Below are positions 1 through 11,065 of a stretch of 64,000 nucleotides of DNA, in pieces. Within the stretch, counting starts at the first letter, position 1; each line of letters opens with the position of its first letter. The DNA is taken from positions 1,736,001 to 1,800,000 of the forward strand of contig MSED01000013.1 in NCBI GenBank assembly GCA_002099365.1, given 5' to 3'. This DNA comes from Phialophora verrucosa (taxonomy: Eukaryota; Ascomycota; Eurotiomycetes; Chaetothyriales; Herpotrichiellaceae). The notes below the pieces were generated by a model. That model worked only from the letters and a program-made list of their open reading frames with translations, had not been told where the DNA came from and made no database searches. The position numbers and the translations under genes were made by a program.

Positions 1-172
1 GACAGGATGGAACAGGGAGGTCATCATTGACATTGGGATTTGCGACGTGACTGTCAGGACTGTCCGGGGTGTTTTGTGTCGGAGATACTGAGATTTGCGA
101 CAGCACTGTCTCTCGAGGCTTGGTTGTCTTGTTCTTCGGGGCCTCCCCTGACGCAACCAAGTCATCGGCCAT
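1..172 (-). CDS. N-terminal fragment of an unidentified protein (truncated by window edge)
   Basis: An open frame begins at an ATG at 172-170 and runs off the left edge with no stop, giving 57 codons. The peptide starts MADDLVASGEAPKNKTTK and is rich in Ser, Pro, Thr and Asn, like a disordered N-terminus. No domain is visible, so no function is proposed. Codon use is ordinary for the window. The alternative is chance coding at the edge, since 57 codons is short; flanking sequence would settle it. Confidence 0.4.
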   Translation of the reverse strand, partial: MADDLVASGEAPKNKTTKPRETVLSQISVSPTQNTPDSPDSHVANPNVNDDLPVPSC

Positions 173-1608
173 TGTCTCTGAAAGTCAAACAGTTGGTGCC
201 GTGACGGGCGGTTTTCTTGATAGACACAAAGGAGAGCCATCGTGTTGAGTCGCGATTTTCATCGCCTCGCGCTGGAATAGCACACCGCCCGCCTGTCTAT
301 CTATCCGCCTAAGCTGCCTAGCACGACGAACCTGAAGTGAAGACATGTCGTTATGCACGACTGTGAGCAGTGAAGAGCAATATGATGTTGACGGGAGAAT
401 GGACAACCACAGCATCCTGCTACTCCGAATTACACCTTGTGCAGCAGAGAAATCGTAGGAGAGCGGGTTGATGATGGCAGCGGCACTTCCATTTCAGAAG
501 CAGAGGCATGGCTTTTGAGGCGCCGATCTAAGTCTAATGTCTGGAGTCTCTGCTGCGAGATGGTTGATATGTAGCACTGATGACTAGAGAAAGCTGAAGG
601 CATCAAAGGAGTCTAGGCAGGCACGGCAGGCCACATAACCAATTGAAATGGCGTTGATGCTGGAGATTGGCTTTTAAAATATTTCCGTTCTCCGTATCCC
701 CATACTCGACCAAGGCTACGTCGTATGTAGTGCTTGTTCATCCACTCCTTCAACATGCCGGCTTTGACGACTTGCGCAGGATTGTGGCCTTCGATGCGCT
801 GCCGGAATCTGCGCCTCCCCACGGCGCAGATATCGGTAGCGAACACGATCATGTTCCTCTGCCTAACCTTGCAAATCCGAATGGCTTACTCGAGCGACGA
901 ACGGGACGACGATCTAGATGACTCTGGCTTAGAAACCGGTGTGGACGCAGAGTCGGTGCCGGTACGGAACGCTGCTGCTCTAGGGCAATCCGCTCTGTGT
1001 CCCAGACGAGGCTACGAGACACTTGGTTGAATGGTTGGAAGTACCTCAGCAGTATTATCCAATGCCCCAGCTCGATCGCAGTAGTCACAGTGGTGGCTCG
1101 TGTTTGGCTTTAGTCTTAGCGGAACAACTGGTGTAGAGAATCAGTCAAGGAGTGGAGGGGGAGATGATCTCGTCTGTCCCCTTCCGACTTAATGGATGAT
1201 AGGTTGACTTTTCTCAGCCCGCCCGCAGCATGTTGACCGGCGCCAACCTAGGCCACAGTCATATTCCTTCACATTGTTGCGGAACTGGTACTTAATATCC
1301 ATGGCCATGACAGCCTTGCCGAGATATACGGCACTTTTCCCATCAAAACTCCACCGTACTTTTTCCTTCTCCGGCAGGCGTTTCGGCATGTTCATGCATT
1401 TCTCTTGGCACACATCCGCACCGCAAGTTTGATGAATTTCCACAGCGAAATTTCCCCACCCGCGTCGACGACATTGAAACGCCCTTTACAATTCCGATTC
1501 CCAACTTCACGAAAAGTTCTCCTCCTCCGCGCCTCTCTTGTCCTGCCTGTGGTCACCTTCTCGAAACCAGTCGATCAAGTCCATTCAGCAACAAACAATC
1601 CGCCCACC
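173..1608. other. Intergenic region, no supported gene
   Basis: Only short, overlapping, unrelated open frames are present and none resembles a protein family. The last 150 bases are rich in C and T tracts and carry short AC-rich stretches just before the eS21 start codon, which fits a promoter and 5' leader of a highly expressed gene. Nothing else is recognised. Confidence 0.5.
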
Positions 1609-1956
1609 ATGGAGAACGAAAAGGGAGAAATCGTCGATCTGTAAGCACCATCGCATTTTCTCGGTTCTGAAAGAAAGGATGGAATCACTAACATGCTTTT
1701 CCTTTTCTTCCTCACCCCCAGCTACGTCCCCCGCAAATGCAGCGCCACCAACCGCATCATCAAGGCCAAAGACCACGCGAGCGTGCAGATCTCGGTCGGC
1801 AAGGTCGACGAGAACGGTCGCTACACGGGCGAGAACCAGGTGTACGCCCTGTGCGGGTTCGTGCGGAGCCGGGCCGAGAGCGATGACAGTTTGAACCGCC
1901 TGGCGCAGAAGGACGGGTTCTTGAAGAGCGTGTGGAGTGCGCAGCCGACAAGATAG
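1609..1956 (+). CDS. RPS21: 40S ribosomal protein S21 (eS21)
   Basis: Structural protein of the small ribosomal subunit, acting in the cytoplasm and in late 18S rRNA maturation. Exons are 1609-1640 and 1722-1956. The 81-nt intron starts GTAAGC, has an ACTAACA branch site near 1688 and ends CAG. Translation gives 88 residues, the family's usual length (about 87). It opens MENEKGEIVDLYVPRKCSAT, continues with the conserved NRIIKAKDHASVQI segment and ends near LKSVWSAQ, all typical of eS21. An early intron shortly after the start codon is common in fungal ribosomal protein genes. The upstream sequence is pyrimidine-rich. Identification is very secure. Confidence 0.97.
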
Positions 1957-3014
1957 ACGAGGTGCGAGGGTGCGAGGGTGTGAGTGTGTGAGCCTCGGGT
2001 CGGTGGGTGAGGGAGGACAAGATATCGTGGCCAGCCAGCCAACGATGGATGTGTTCTGCCGTTGTTGTTGCGTCGGCGTCGGCGTCGGCGCGGTGGGGTG
2101 GGTAACCCATCACGCGATTACCCTCGCATGCGTGCGTGCGTGCGTGCATGCACGCATGTCTTCTATCCGTGGTTGGCGGGCCGGCAGGGCGAGGCGAAAT
2201 TGCTGGGATTCGAGACAAGCTACGATCTAAACACCATACCCATGCCCACATCGGCAACCACAACCATCATCACCGGGAGCGAGAGATGAAGGCTACGATC
2301 AAAGGTTAGGACGATAGAAAGTCTCTCAAGCAACGCTCGATTCAAACCATGTAACTTGGCTGGAAAGACCAAACGCGACAGAAAAAACAATTGAAGAATC
2401 AAAAAGAATACTCAATTATTCCCACATTGCGCTTTAACCATGCTATGCCGTTGTGCTATACCTACCTATGCTATCCTACGCTAGCCGCGACGATTTCAAG
2501 GACGACGATGATATTCATTGTTCTACGCGAACTGCGCTAGATGTGAATTGTGCTACCCGTATCTGTGCTCTGACTCTCAATCTCGGATAGTGTCACAGCT
2601 CTTCAGGAGGCGGCTCTGGTTGATATACCCATGTCTTGATGTTCGGCTGATGTATGTATGATTTTTTCTACCTCCCCAGTCATGGTGCTAAGTCTGAGGA
2701 AGCCTTGATGTGCCGGTCGTGGGTAACGCAACAAAAAAGATGAAAAGAAAAATCCCGTCAGGTTTAGGGGAATCAGAAGAATCCAAATGGGTATCATTTC
2801 TAGTTCTTCTCGAGCGTTGAGTCTTCGAATCTACCTACAGAGTAGAAGTCTTTGTGGAATGGGCCTGGCCTGGCCTGGCCATGTCTTGTCTTGTCGACGC
2901 GTGACCGTTCGCAGATATGACTGGCTGGTAGGAAGGTAGACAGGCAGACAGGCGGGCAGGAGGGTCTCATACTTCGTACGATTTTCATGAACCGTTTGGG
3001 ACATCTCTTCCTTT
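1957..3014. other. Intergenic region between convergent genes, with simple repeats
   Basis: This stretch holds the 3' ends of eS21 (plus) and PheRS alpha (minus). No supported gene is seen. It carries several low-complexity runs, including three GTCGGC units at 2072-2089, a GTGC-type run at 2126-2158 and CCTGG units at 2863-2880. Confidence 0.5.
2072..2158. repeat. Short simple-sequence repeats
   Basis: GTCGGC occurs three times in a row at 2072-2089. A GTGC run at 2126-2158 is bounded by GCATGC-like ends, so it is partly self-complementary. These lie in the 3' flank of eS21 and look like ordinary microsatellite sequence. Confidence 0.6.
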
Positions 3015-4644
3015 CTAGTCTTTGTGCAGGCGGACGGCGGGGTTGGTCTCGATGAAGTTGAGGTCGACTTTGTGGCCCAGCAATTCTCGGATGTTGTTGA
3101 CGCCATATCTGTTCAAAGTCAGCCGCGTCGTAACATGGCAAATAGAAACTTCAACTGGGTTGGACTTACTTGATCATGGTCGGCCTCTCCAAGCTCAAAC
3201 CCCAGCCGTAGATCCGCATGTCCTTGGGCAAGCCCATGGGCTCGAGCATCTCCGGTCTGAACATGCCGCTGTTTCCGATCTCCACCCACTTCTTCAAGCC
3301 TTCGTGATAGCTGAAGATCTCCATACTAGGCTCGGTGTACGGATTGTAGGCTGGCTTGAACCTCAAATTCCTGATGCCCATCTTACCGAAGAAGACTTCC
3401 ATGAAGCCTATCAAGCCGCCGAGTGTCAGTCCCCAGTCCGCGATCACACCCTCCACTTGGTGGAACTCTGCCAAATGTGTTTGATCGACGGTTTCGTTTC
3501 TGAAGACACGGTCGATGGAGAAATATCTTGCCGGCCGAGGATTAAGTGCCAGTTTGTGCAGCATGTAAGTCGAGATGGCGGTGGTGTGAGTCCGGAGAAC
3601 TAGTCGTAGTGACTCCTCTTCTGCCCAGGGATACCTGTAGCCTATGGAGCCGAATTTTCCGTCCTGGTGAACCGCCCGCACGTCGTCCCAGTACTGCTTG
3701 TAATTTAACGTTTTCTCCTTGGACTTTGATCGCTTGTGCGAAGGCGCTGGAGTTTGCTTTTCGCCAGGAGCGGCGGGCTCTGGATCCGCCCGGGGTGGAT
3801 CGGCCTTGGCAGGATCTGAGATATAGAAGGTGTCTTGGAGGTCGCGGGCGGGGTGCTGTTGAGGGACGAAGAGAGCGTCGAAATTCCAGAACCCGGTTTC
3901 CACGTATCGATTCGTGGGCATTTCTTCGAACCCCATCTCAAAGAAGATCTCGCGGAACTCTTGCCGAACTTTGTTAAGGGGATGTAGAGCGCCAGACGGC
4001 GTTATTGCGCCCTTGGCCTTGAAATTGTATGGCTTCAGCTGCACCGTCTTCCACGCACCGGAAGCTAACATCTCTGCAGTGAGATCTGTTTCCTCTTTCA
4101 CGAACTCGGTTGAGAATTTGGTGCCTTTGGATATCTTGAAGGTGACAATCTTCTCCTCCACCACATACTTCCTCTTTCTGAAATCGGCAAGTGTCTTGGG
4201 GTTGTCCAACGTCTTCGTTGACTGAATCTTTTGTAGCTGTTCTTGTACCTCATCATGTATCTTATCCGTTGCGGCCTTGAGTGTGTCACCTTCCTTTCTG
4301 ACCCACTTGAGCCTGAACGCATCTCCCTGACCAAACTTGGCGACGTTGGCATCACCAACAGCGGCAGGTAGATCCTTGATCTTCAGCCCTTCGAGAGCCT
4401 TTCGTACGGCTTCAAAGACTCTTGCGCCATTGCTTCCATTCTCAGCGATATGTTGGCCTTCTTTTGTGAGGACGAGTTGTAACCGGTCGATCTGCTCGGC
4501 TTCGATGAACTCTCGTGACCGCAGCTTGTCGACAGCAGATTTGACACTGACAAAGGTAGCATTGGGAAAGGCTTCGGAAGTGAGGACGGGGCCGTCGGAC
4601 AAGTCGAGGACTTGAAGCACCTGCGAGGTTAAATCCTCAGCCAT
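3015..4644 (-). CDS. FRS2: Phenylalanine--tRNA ligase alpha subunit, cytosolic
   Basis: Catalytic subunit of the cytosolic alpha2-beta2 PheRS, charging tRNA-Phe. Exons on the minus strand are 4644-3170 and 3108-3015, split by a 61-nt GTAAGT...CAG intron. The protein is 522 residues, close to the family norm of about 500. The N-terminal 150-200 residues form the DNA-binding-like helical region. The class II core follows, with motif 2 around residues 360-380 (SIDRVFRNETVDQTHLAEFH) and motif 3 near 475-495 (GLSLERPTMIKYGVNNIREL), which the intron interrupts after the lysine. The start at 4644 (MAEDLTSQVL) is chosen because the frame's extension upstream to 4671 starts with GTG. The beta subunit is not in this window. 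Confidence 0.96.
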
Positions 4645-5355
4645 AATTGAGTCTGGGGCAGTCGCGTGCACGCGACAACTGAGAAATAGGGATAGCAGGG
4701 TAACTCAACAACAGGAAAGGTCAGGCACTGGAAGAAAATAGATTGTGCCTTGCCGCAAGAATGACTCCAACCGTCGAGGAAAATGACTCCAAAATGAAAG
4801 TGGGTCTTTCGTGCCTCAGCCTCGTGGCCGGAGCCTCGCCAATGATCTGGAACTCCACTCAACAACACCCTCTATTAACAATGGGAGCGTGAAAACGTAG
4901 ATATTGAGGTTATCAGCAACCCCAGACCGACGAATGGGCCAATCGTGATTGTCGTTCCTTGGAGTCGGGACCCCTGGTTTTCTCACGAAGCATCTTAAAA
5001 TCGGGGGGAAGCCAATCTCGCAGGGGACGAGTTCTACGCTGCAGCAAACCTCTACTTCCAGGAAATGGCTGCTTCGAATGTAAGCTTTTCGCATTCTCGC
5101 GAGACTGCCAATAAAACCTTCACACTGAGTGCTATGTGCATCGACCAGTAGTGGTGGCAGAATCACTGAAGGAGAAAGTAAGATGCATTCAATGACATTG
5201 TCTATGTATCTCATATCTCGACGTGGATGAATTCTCCCATGATCTATCGACATTAAAGCATCAATTCACAGACCACTTCTAGGTCCCGCTTATGCTCCGC
5301 CCCCGGTGTCCCTCCTCGCCCAACTAATAATGGCGGCGTTTGTGTTTCCTACGGC
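4645..5355. other. Intergenic region, promoter side of PheRS alpha
   Basis: No supported gene. A 145-codon open frame exists on the minus strand at 4816-5253 but has no family resemblance. The region holds the promoter of PheRS alpha and the 3' flank of the DHA1 transporter. Confidence 0.4.
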
Positions 5356-6870
5356 CTACTTATGGGTTTGGCTTTCCATATCAGTCAGCTGGCTTTCTCT
5401 TTCACTACGGCTCCATTTGTGCCCGTAGAAAAGCTGAACCAGAGCAAGGGCCCCAACTATTAGCATAACTCCCGCCAATAGGGTGAAAGCCCAACCAGCG
5501 TGAATGCTGTGGAGCAAAGGCTGTACCACAGCTGTTCCCCCGGCAGCCAGTAAGCATCTGACAAGATTGAGAGATGCCATCGCCGACGCGCTTTTGTTAT
5601 GGTGTATGTCGACAAGATAGGTCGAAACAATGCTCTGAAGAGAAACGGCAGCCCAGCCAAGAATAAAGAAACCGACAATCGGCACGGATATGTGGACACC
5701 CTTATCAACCGTCCATCCAAAGACCAGCACGGATGCACATTCGAATGCTGTCCAAATCCAGACGGTTCTCAGTCGGGCTTTTTCGATGGATATGCTCTGC
5801 TCATCGCCTTCATATTCGCGCATGATCTTCTTGTATTCGTAGTCAAGGAATTTGCCTGTCAGGAGGGTGCCAGTCATCGAGCCAGCGCCATTGGCGAGGA
5901 AAATCAAACCAATCTGGATTTCCGACAGCCGATATTGGTGTTGGATGAGGGTAGGTAAGGCAGTGAGCACCATCTGCCATACTGTGTAGTGGATTGCCAC
6001 ATATGTGATGGCACAGAAGGACTTTAGATGGAACAAGATTCTCACTGGGCCCCAAAGGTCGACATTTTTGGAGGGCGTCGGCTTGTCGTCCTGCATCTCT
6101 AGCGAGGCGTTTGTCCGTAGATGCTTCTTTTTCTGGCCGACGGCGAGAAGAGACTTCGCATAACGCGCCGGCTCTTTCGACCCGTTTCCCACCATAGACC
6201 TCAAGGTCTCAGGTAGGATCAGCACAATGACGATGAAGCAGACTCCGCCGTAGATGGTCAAGAACCAGAAGACAGACCTCCAACCGAGCTTGTCCGCGAG
6301 CACGCCACCAACAACTGGGCCAATGGCAACTGGCATGAGGAGGCCGCCCTGGAAGAATCCCATGTACGAACCCCTGTCCTCCCTTTTTGTGATGTCTCCT
6401 ATCACTCCGGCTCCAAGAGCAATTGTGCTGGCACTTCCAGTACTCTGGACGCAACGAAGCACCAGCAATTGTGCATAGTCCCGCGTCTCAGCCAGTCCTA
6501 TGCACGCCCCGAGGAAGATAGCAAGAGTGCAGCAATATGTAATGCGGCGGCCTTTGGTGTCGGAGAAGGATCCCCATATAGTAGGAGACAGTCCCTGGAA
6601 GATTAAGTAGCATGTAACGGTGAGGTTGATAAGGGCCGCGGATACCGATAAGTCCCTGGCGACCTGAGGAAGAGCAGGAAAGTAGATGTTGGAAGCGAAG
6701 CCGGAAAGAGTGGCTGCAAATGAAACAATGGTAATAATCAACGCCTTTTGGTTGGCTGTGAAGATTGTGTAAGGCTCCGGAGAGCTACGTTGGGACGGAT
6801 TCTGTGATTCATTCATGTTTTGATGGATTGTGAAGGTTTCTGCAGTGTTTGTGGCGACGCCACCATACAT
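5356..6870 (-). CDS. Major facilitator superfamily transporter, DHA1 (QDR/multidrug type)
   Basis: Predicted 12-helix proton-coupled efflux carrier of the plasma membrane. The intronless frame gives 504 residues, or 486 if the second in-frame ATG at 6816 (MNESQNPS) is used; both are plausible. After a hydrophilic N-terminus come SNIYFPALPQVARDL and a LINLTVTCYLIFQGLSP helix, typical of the QDR subgroup. The loop 2-3 signature GSFSDTKGRR follows near residue 103, then a helix 5 stretch with GPVVGGVLADKLGWRSVFW. A charged central loop around residues 235-275 separates the two halves. It lies 1.05 kb from a divergently transcribed Zn2Cys6 regulator at 7922, a usual arrangement for a transporter and its controller. 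The substrate cannot be read from sequence. Confidence 0.9.
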   Translation of the reverse strand: MYGGVATNTAETFTIHQNMNESQNPSQRSSPEPYTIFTANQKALIITIVSFAATLSGFASNIYFPALPQVARDLSVSAALINLTVTCYLIFQGLSPTIWGSFSDTKGRRITYCCTLAIFLGACIGLAETRDYAQLLVLRCVQSTGSASTIALGAGVIGDITKREDRGSYMGFFQGGLLMPVAIGPVVGGVLADKLGWRSVFWFLTIYGGVCFIVIVLILPETLRSMVGNGSKEPARYAKSLLAVGQKKKHLRTNASLEMQDDKPTPSKNVDLWGPVRILFHLKSFCAITYVAIHYTVWQMVLTALPTLIQHQYRLSEIQIGLIFLANGAGSMTGTLLTGKFLDYEYKKIMREYEGDEQSISIEKARLRTVWIWTAFECASVLVFGWTVDKGVHISVPIVGFFILGWAAVSLQSIVSTYLVDIHHNKSASAMASLNLVRCLLAAGGTAVVQPLLHSIHAGWAFTLLAGVMLIVGALALVQLFYGHKWSRSERESQLTDMESQTHK

Positions 6871-7921
6871 ATATACTCATGGCGGGCATCGAAGCAGCAA
6901 GTGTGTTTGGTGCCCATCGGATCTCCGAGTTCGATATTCGGGCTGTTTGATAGGCGGATCAAAAGAGGTGGCAGTCAGACCTGGGAGAACCTCTTGCCTT
7001 TGGATCTGTCAAGCCTAGATTCGCCATGAGTGTGCACTGTGTGGGTTAATGTTGCTACGGGCCACAAAGCCAGTGCCGTTAAAGAGCAGCCCAAGTGTAG
7101 GCCCAAATGAAGGAAGGACTTTGATGGCACATGAAGAACAGATATGGAACAAAAAGGTACTTTGGCATGATAGTTTGCTCGGTCAGACAGTGCTGTTATG
7201 CATAGGCTTCTCGGGATCCTCCGAACCCCAATCCGCCACCTCCTCAAAGAAACCGAAGGGCTCAAACAAGAGCTTTCGGTCCTCCGTAGTTGTCACCTGA
7301 GGCGGATCCAAATGACTTTCTCAGATGGATCCCACAGAGCCACTTTGGGCTGGGCGCGCAGTAGTCATTATTATCGAGATAGTCGCCCGTGCAACGGTCA
7401 ATAAAGTCCACAAGATAATTTGACACCAAGTGCATAAGACTTCATCCCAAGGTTGCAGGCGTCACATTGTAGGTGTTCTTGGGGCACAAATTGTTTGGGC
7501 ACAAAGATACCGAGTATTGGTCGCATCTAAATTGAGAAGTGAGAGATGGATAGCTGAGATGAGGGCTTGGGTGGGAGGCTACTGTAGCTTGACAGAGGCA
7601 ACTTTGCCGGTAAACCCGGTGGCCCGCGACGTCACAATTCTGGTCTCAGCCTTGAGCCGACAATGAGGCTGAGCTGACTAGGTCAATCACAGTTCCAACA
7701 CCATCATTCACTGTCTCTTATGCAGGTGCCTCGTGCTACTGGATCATCTGGTGACAAGTGATATCACTTTCTTCAGCGTTGTTGTCGTGCCGGCCGTCGT
7801 AAGTCATATGTGCCTGGATTGGGCATGGACGCTGAGTAGCCGTTGTCGTCATCAACGTAGGGAGCGGTCGATGTATTCTGGGACGTATCCCACTCCATCT
7901 AGCTGACTGAAAATCCTTGCA
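6871..7921. other. Divergent promoter region between DHA1 transporter and Zn2Cys6 regulator
   Basis: No supported gene in about 1.05 kb. Short open frames overlap on both strands without family resemblance. The interval must hold both promoters. No specific operator could be assigned by eye. Confidence 0.45.
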
Positions 7922-9212
7922 ATGAGTCCGAAGGTGACCATCCCCAGGAAGAAATCCTGCAACAATTGTTTCAAGTCAAAGCTTCGGTGTGACCTCCAAA
8001 GGCCATCCTGCACAAGATGCGAGAAGCGCAAATGGGACTGCGTCTATACTACCTGTGCCAACCCTCCCAGCGGGGAGGATGGAGCTCAAGAAGACGATAA
8101 CCTTTCGGCCCCGTCTTTCCTTGCTTCGCGCGCCGCCAGCCTCGATCTGTATCCGAAGTCCAGTGACCAGCAAGCAAATTCCCGGTCCAATGAGCCTCAC
8201 AACGACCGATACCACACCAGCTCCCTCATCACATCGACTCAACCTAGCGGGACACTTGACTTTTCTGGTGTTCAGCTGATGTGCACCGTGGATGCTCACC
8301 GGATCCGTGTCCGTTGGCTCGAGAGTCTCCTACCATCTATCGACCAGAGACCAAAACCGTTTCAGCCGGCGACTATGTCATTCGCTGCAAGCATTTTCAA
8401 GTCCTACCCTGGCATGTTCGTGACCGGCGACTGCCCTCCATTTATCCACTGGTCGCAGGTCAAGGGTGGGATCGCATGTCAGCCCTTGGAAAACTGCATG
8501 AACATTTCTCGTATGTGGACAGCGCAGTCCGCGGGAAGCGCTGATATGGTCCGAGAGGTTATTGAACATGAGATGCACAAACTTTTTGAGAAGGGAGGTA
8601 CAATCCGCCCTGAAATGACTTCCTAACTAATGGCGGAGTCGACAGCGTGCTCACTGCGGCCACCTAGAACTTTTGGCAACGTTCCAGGCCTATCTGCTCT
8701 ATGCTATTATGCTCTTCTCGAGCACGCCATCCGCTGGCCGTATCCCTCAGGATATCATGATGAGACTCCAAGAATTAGCAGGAGATGCAGCAGGCAGAGG
8801 AACCCTCTGTTATGCCGAAACTGAAGGCACACGACCCGACTGGGAATCGTGGATTATCGCATCCGCAAAACGCAGGACTCTTTTCGCCACCTCGCTCTTC
8901 GATAACTTGGTCAACTTTTCTCAGGGATCCCCCTCCTTTGTCGCTGTTGAACTCGCCGATCTTCCTGCCCCAGCAAGCAAGACCCTGTGGAATGCACAGA
9001 CCCGTCAATCCTGGAACCAGGCTTATAACCAGCAGCTGAGCCACTCGGGTGATGGTGTATTATTGATCAGCGATCTCTGGCCACAGTCTCAGGCTAACTC
9101 GGAAGCGCTACAGCCGAAGATCTCCAGCTGGCTGTCGTCTGTTGACGAGTTTGGGATGATGCTTTACGCCGTCACATCTCACACTTATCAAGACAATAAT
9201 CCCTATGCTTGA
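7922..9212 (+). CDS. Zn2Cys6 transcription factor
   Basis: Fungal binuclear zinc-cluster regulator, expected in the nucleus. Exons are 7922-8597 and 8668-9212, joined across a 70-nt intron (GTACAA, a CTAACTAA branch, ending CCTAG), giving 406 residues. The DNA-binding cluster is at residues 13-40 with cysteines 13, 16, 23, 30, 33 and 40 (C-X2-C-X6-C-X6-C-X2-C-X6-C), preceded by a basic PRKK. The second exon begins in a conserved-looking helix (TFQAYLLYAIMLF). Frame continuity across the proposed intron supports the model; the unspliced frame would stop after 234 codons. The divergent DHA1 gene is a likely target, inferred from position. The protein is shorter than many of its class (500-800). 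Confidence 0.85.
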
Positions 9213-9388
9213 GCGTGGTGCTACCGAAATGCATACAGTCCATCCTCGAATTATGATGTGGTGCCTCGTTTATGGTTACTGCATTTCGTGGCCGGGGCTG
9301 AACTTGGCGGCAGTCACTCGCGGCTTCTATCAGTCCCAAGAGGCCTTAGTCCTGAGATTGTCCAGACTTTTTAGGATACACTGAGGTG

Positions 9389-10595
9389 ATGCGTGGACGG
9401 CCACTAAAAGTGGATGAGAAATCCACTCCACATGACAGTGTATGTCGTGTCCTCCGAAGAGTGTGCGGAAGTCGGCCATCGCAAAGACCAAACGCTGACC
9501 GAGACTCACGCGAAAAATGTCAAGCTTGAGGCTATTGTTGAGGACATGGCAAAGGCATTCCTGGGCTTTGGTGACCACATTATTCGAACCGAAGCTGCTA
9601 TATCGCACGGAGACCTGGGTCCATCCTATTGTGAAGCCGTGAAGGCTTTTCTGAGGCTCATGGCAGAAGTCGATCAAGTAATAGGCTGGCCTCAAGACCA
9701 GCCACGGAGTCCCAGCTGCAAACACACCTTGCCAGAGATTGGAAGCGGATCAACGCAATCGGTGCTTCAAACGCCTGAGCAGATAGAATCCAGTTCTCGT
9801 AGTTCCTACGAGTCCATTTCCGCCGAGCTCCTTCCAACCGCAGAAAGCGACAAGGCCCCTGAGTTTCGGCGGACGACGCCGACTGATGTCAGACCGCCAT
9901 CTCTGGGCGTCATACCGATGCCTACGCAGAAGCCGCTGCTGTCTGGAGATTATTCGGCAGTGGACGAGTTTTCCTATTCCGAACCGTCGCTCTGGAGGAG
10001 ACTCCTTTGCCGTGGCATGCTGAGAAGTTATCGAGCTTTGGAGGGCGCCGATGACACACAGGAGAGCTCGCAATCATGGCTCGCACGATCGCATCACTCC
10101 AGCCTCCGCCATGCAAGCAAATGGCAGATTCGCTCCCTTACCAAGCTTGGGTTGGACCAGATGATCGAAAATATGCATTCCACGGTTTATGGTGCAGCCC
10201 CATCACCCAAGGGACTTAGCGTCGATCAAGTATTCGGCACCGTAAAACATCGCGAACTAGCCAATGCTGTCCTCGAAGACCTTGAACGCGAAGGCATTTG
10301 GCCGGAATTGATTCGAAGCGAAGAGATCGAGAACTATCTCGCCACGAAAGGAAACACGAGACTGGTAGACAACAGACTCGAACTGCGACTACTTTCCCCA
10401 AAAGGCTCCCGATCTCCGATCCCGAGAGCAACCTCCCCGGGCAGAAAAGTTCAGACCGTAATCATTGATACCGAGAAGTTGATCTGGAGACTCTGTGAGG
10501 AGTCGATCTGTTTAGGGGACGGTATGGGCTTCCTGAAACGCATCATCAACAATGCAATCATTTATTCAGCTGTGCACATCAGCCACGACACATGA
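9389..10595 (+). pseudogene. AP-1-like bZIP transcription factor gene, apparently frameshifted in the basic region
   Basis: The main frame opens at 9414 and gives 393 codons. Its features recall fungal bZIP regulators outside the basic region: LEAIVEDMAKAFLGFGD after where a zipper would begin, a central SLWRRLLCRGMLRSY, and a C-terminal KLIWRLCEESICLGDGMGF. It has no basic region. A second frame starting at ATG 9389 reads MRGRPLKVDEKS and then SRPSQRPNADRDSREK, which resembles a degraded bZIP basic region (N-R-X-S-Q-R pattern). That frame runs into the main one near an A5 run at 9513-9517. One base removed there would join them. The invariant Asn reads Ser in the other frame. It may be a pseudogene, an assembly error, or a regulator without DNA binding. 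Seen: the two frames. Inferred: the ancestral join. Confidence 0.55.
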
Positions 10596-11065
10596 ATAAC
10601 ATCAGTGGTCGCACAGACATCGCCCTCTCACCAAGCACTCAAATTACAGACCTCTCGGCAAACATCGGTGTCCGTGCGAAGTCGACCTGGAAGTGCTCCG
10701 GCGCCACAATCCAGAAGCGCAATCTTCAGTGCGGTAACCCGCTACCCAGTTAGGCGTTATAAACTCAATGCCAAGCACAATGACCGGTCACCCTACCCTA
10801 ACAGAGGCTTCATTTGTTATCGGTCCTATCTATGGATCAGTAATCATGACAAAAAGCCACTTCAGATCTTGAGCCTCAATAATCCCGACAAAGATCTCTT
10901 TCACAGATTGGGACCCACATGACTTGCATTACGAAATCAGGGGCAAGCGCGTATACTTAGGGTAGGTACACGGTACATGTATCTTGGACGAAAAGCAGCC
11001 AGTATGCACCTTTTTCAATAAAGCGAGATTTTCATACCGAGCGTGTTGAGGCCCTGTTTGAATCC
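10596..11065 (+). other. Intergenic region upstream of DHA2 transporter
   Basis: No supported gene in 470 bases. It contains the 3' flank of the bZIP-like gene and the promoter of the transporter starting at 11066. Confidence 0.4.

Noticed and set aside
4687..4704. Near-match (16 of 18) to the I-SceI homing endonuclease site, TAGGGATAGCAGGGTAAC
   Set aside because: Two mismatches, no endonuclease gene or intron nearby, and it lies in the PheRS alpha leader. Chance is the simplest explanation.
4816..5253. 145-codon minus-strand frame between PheRS alpha and the DHA1 gene
   Set aside because: No family likeness; composition fits chance coding in promoter DNA.
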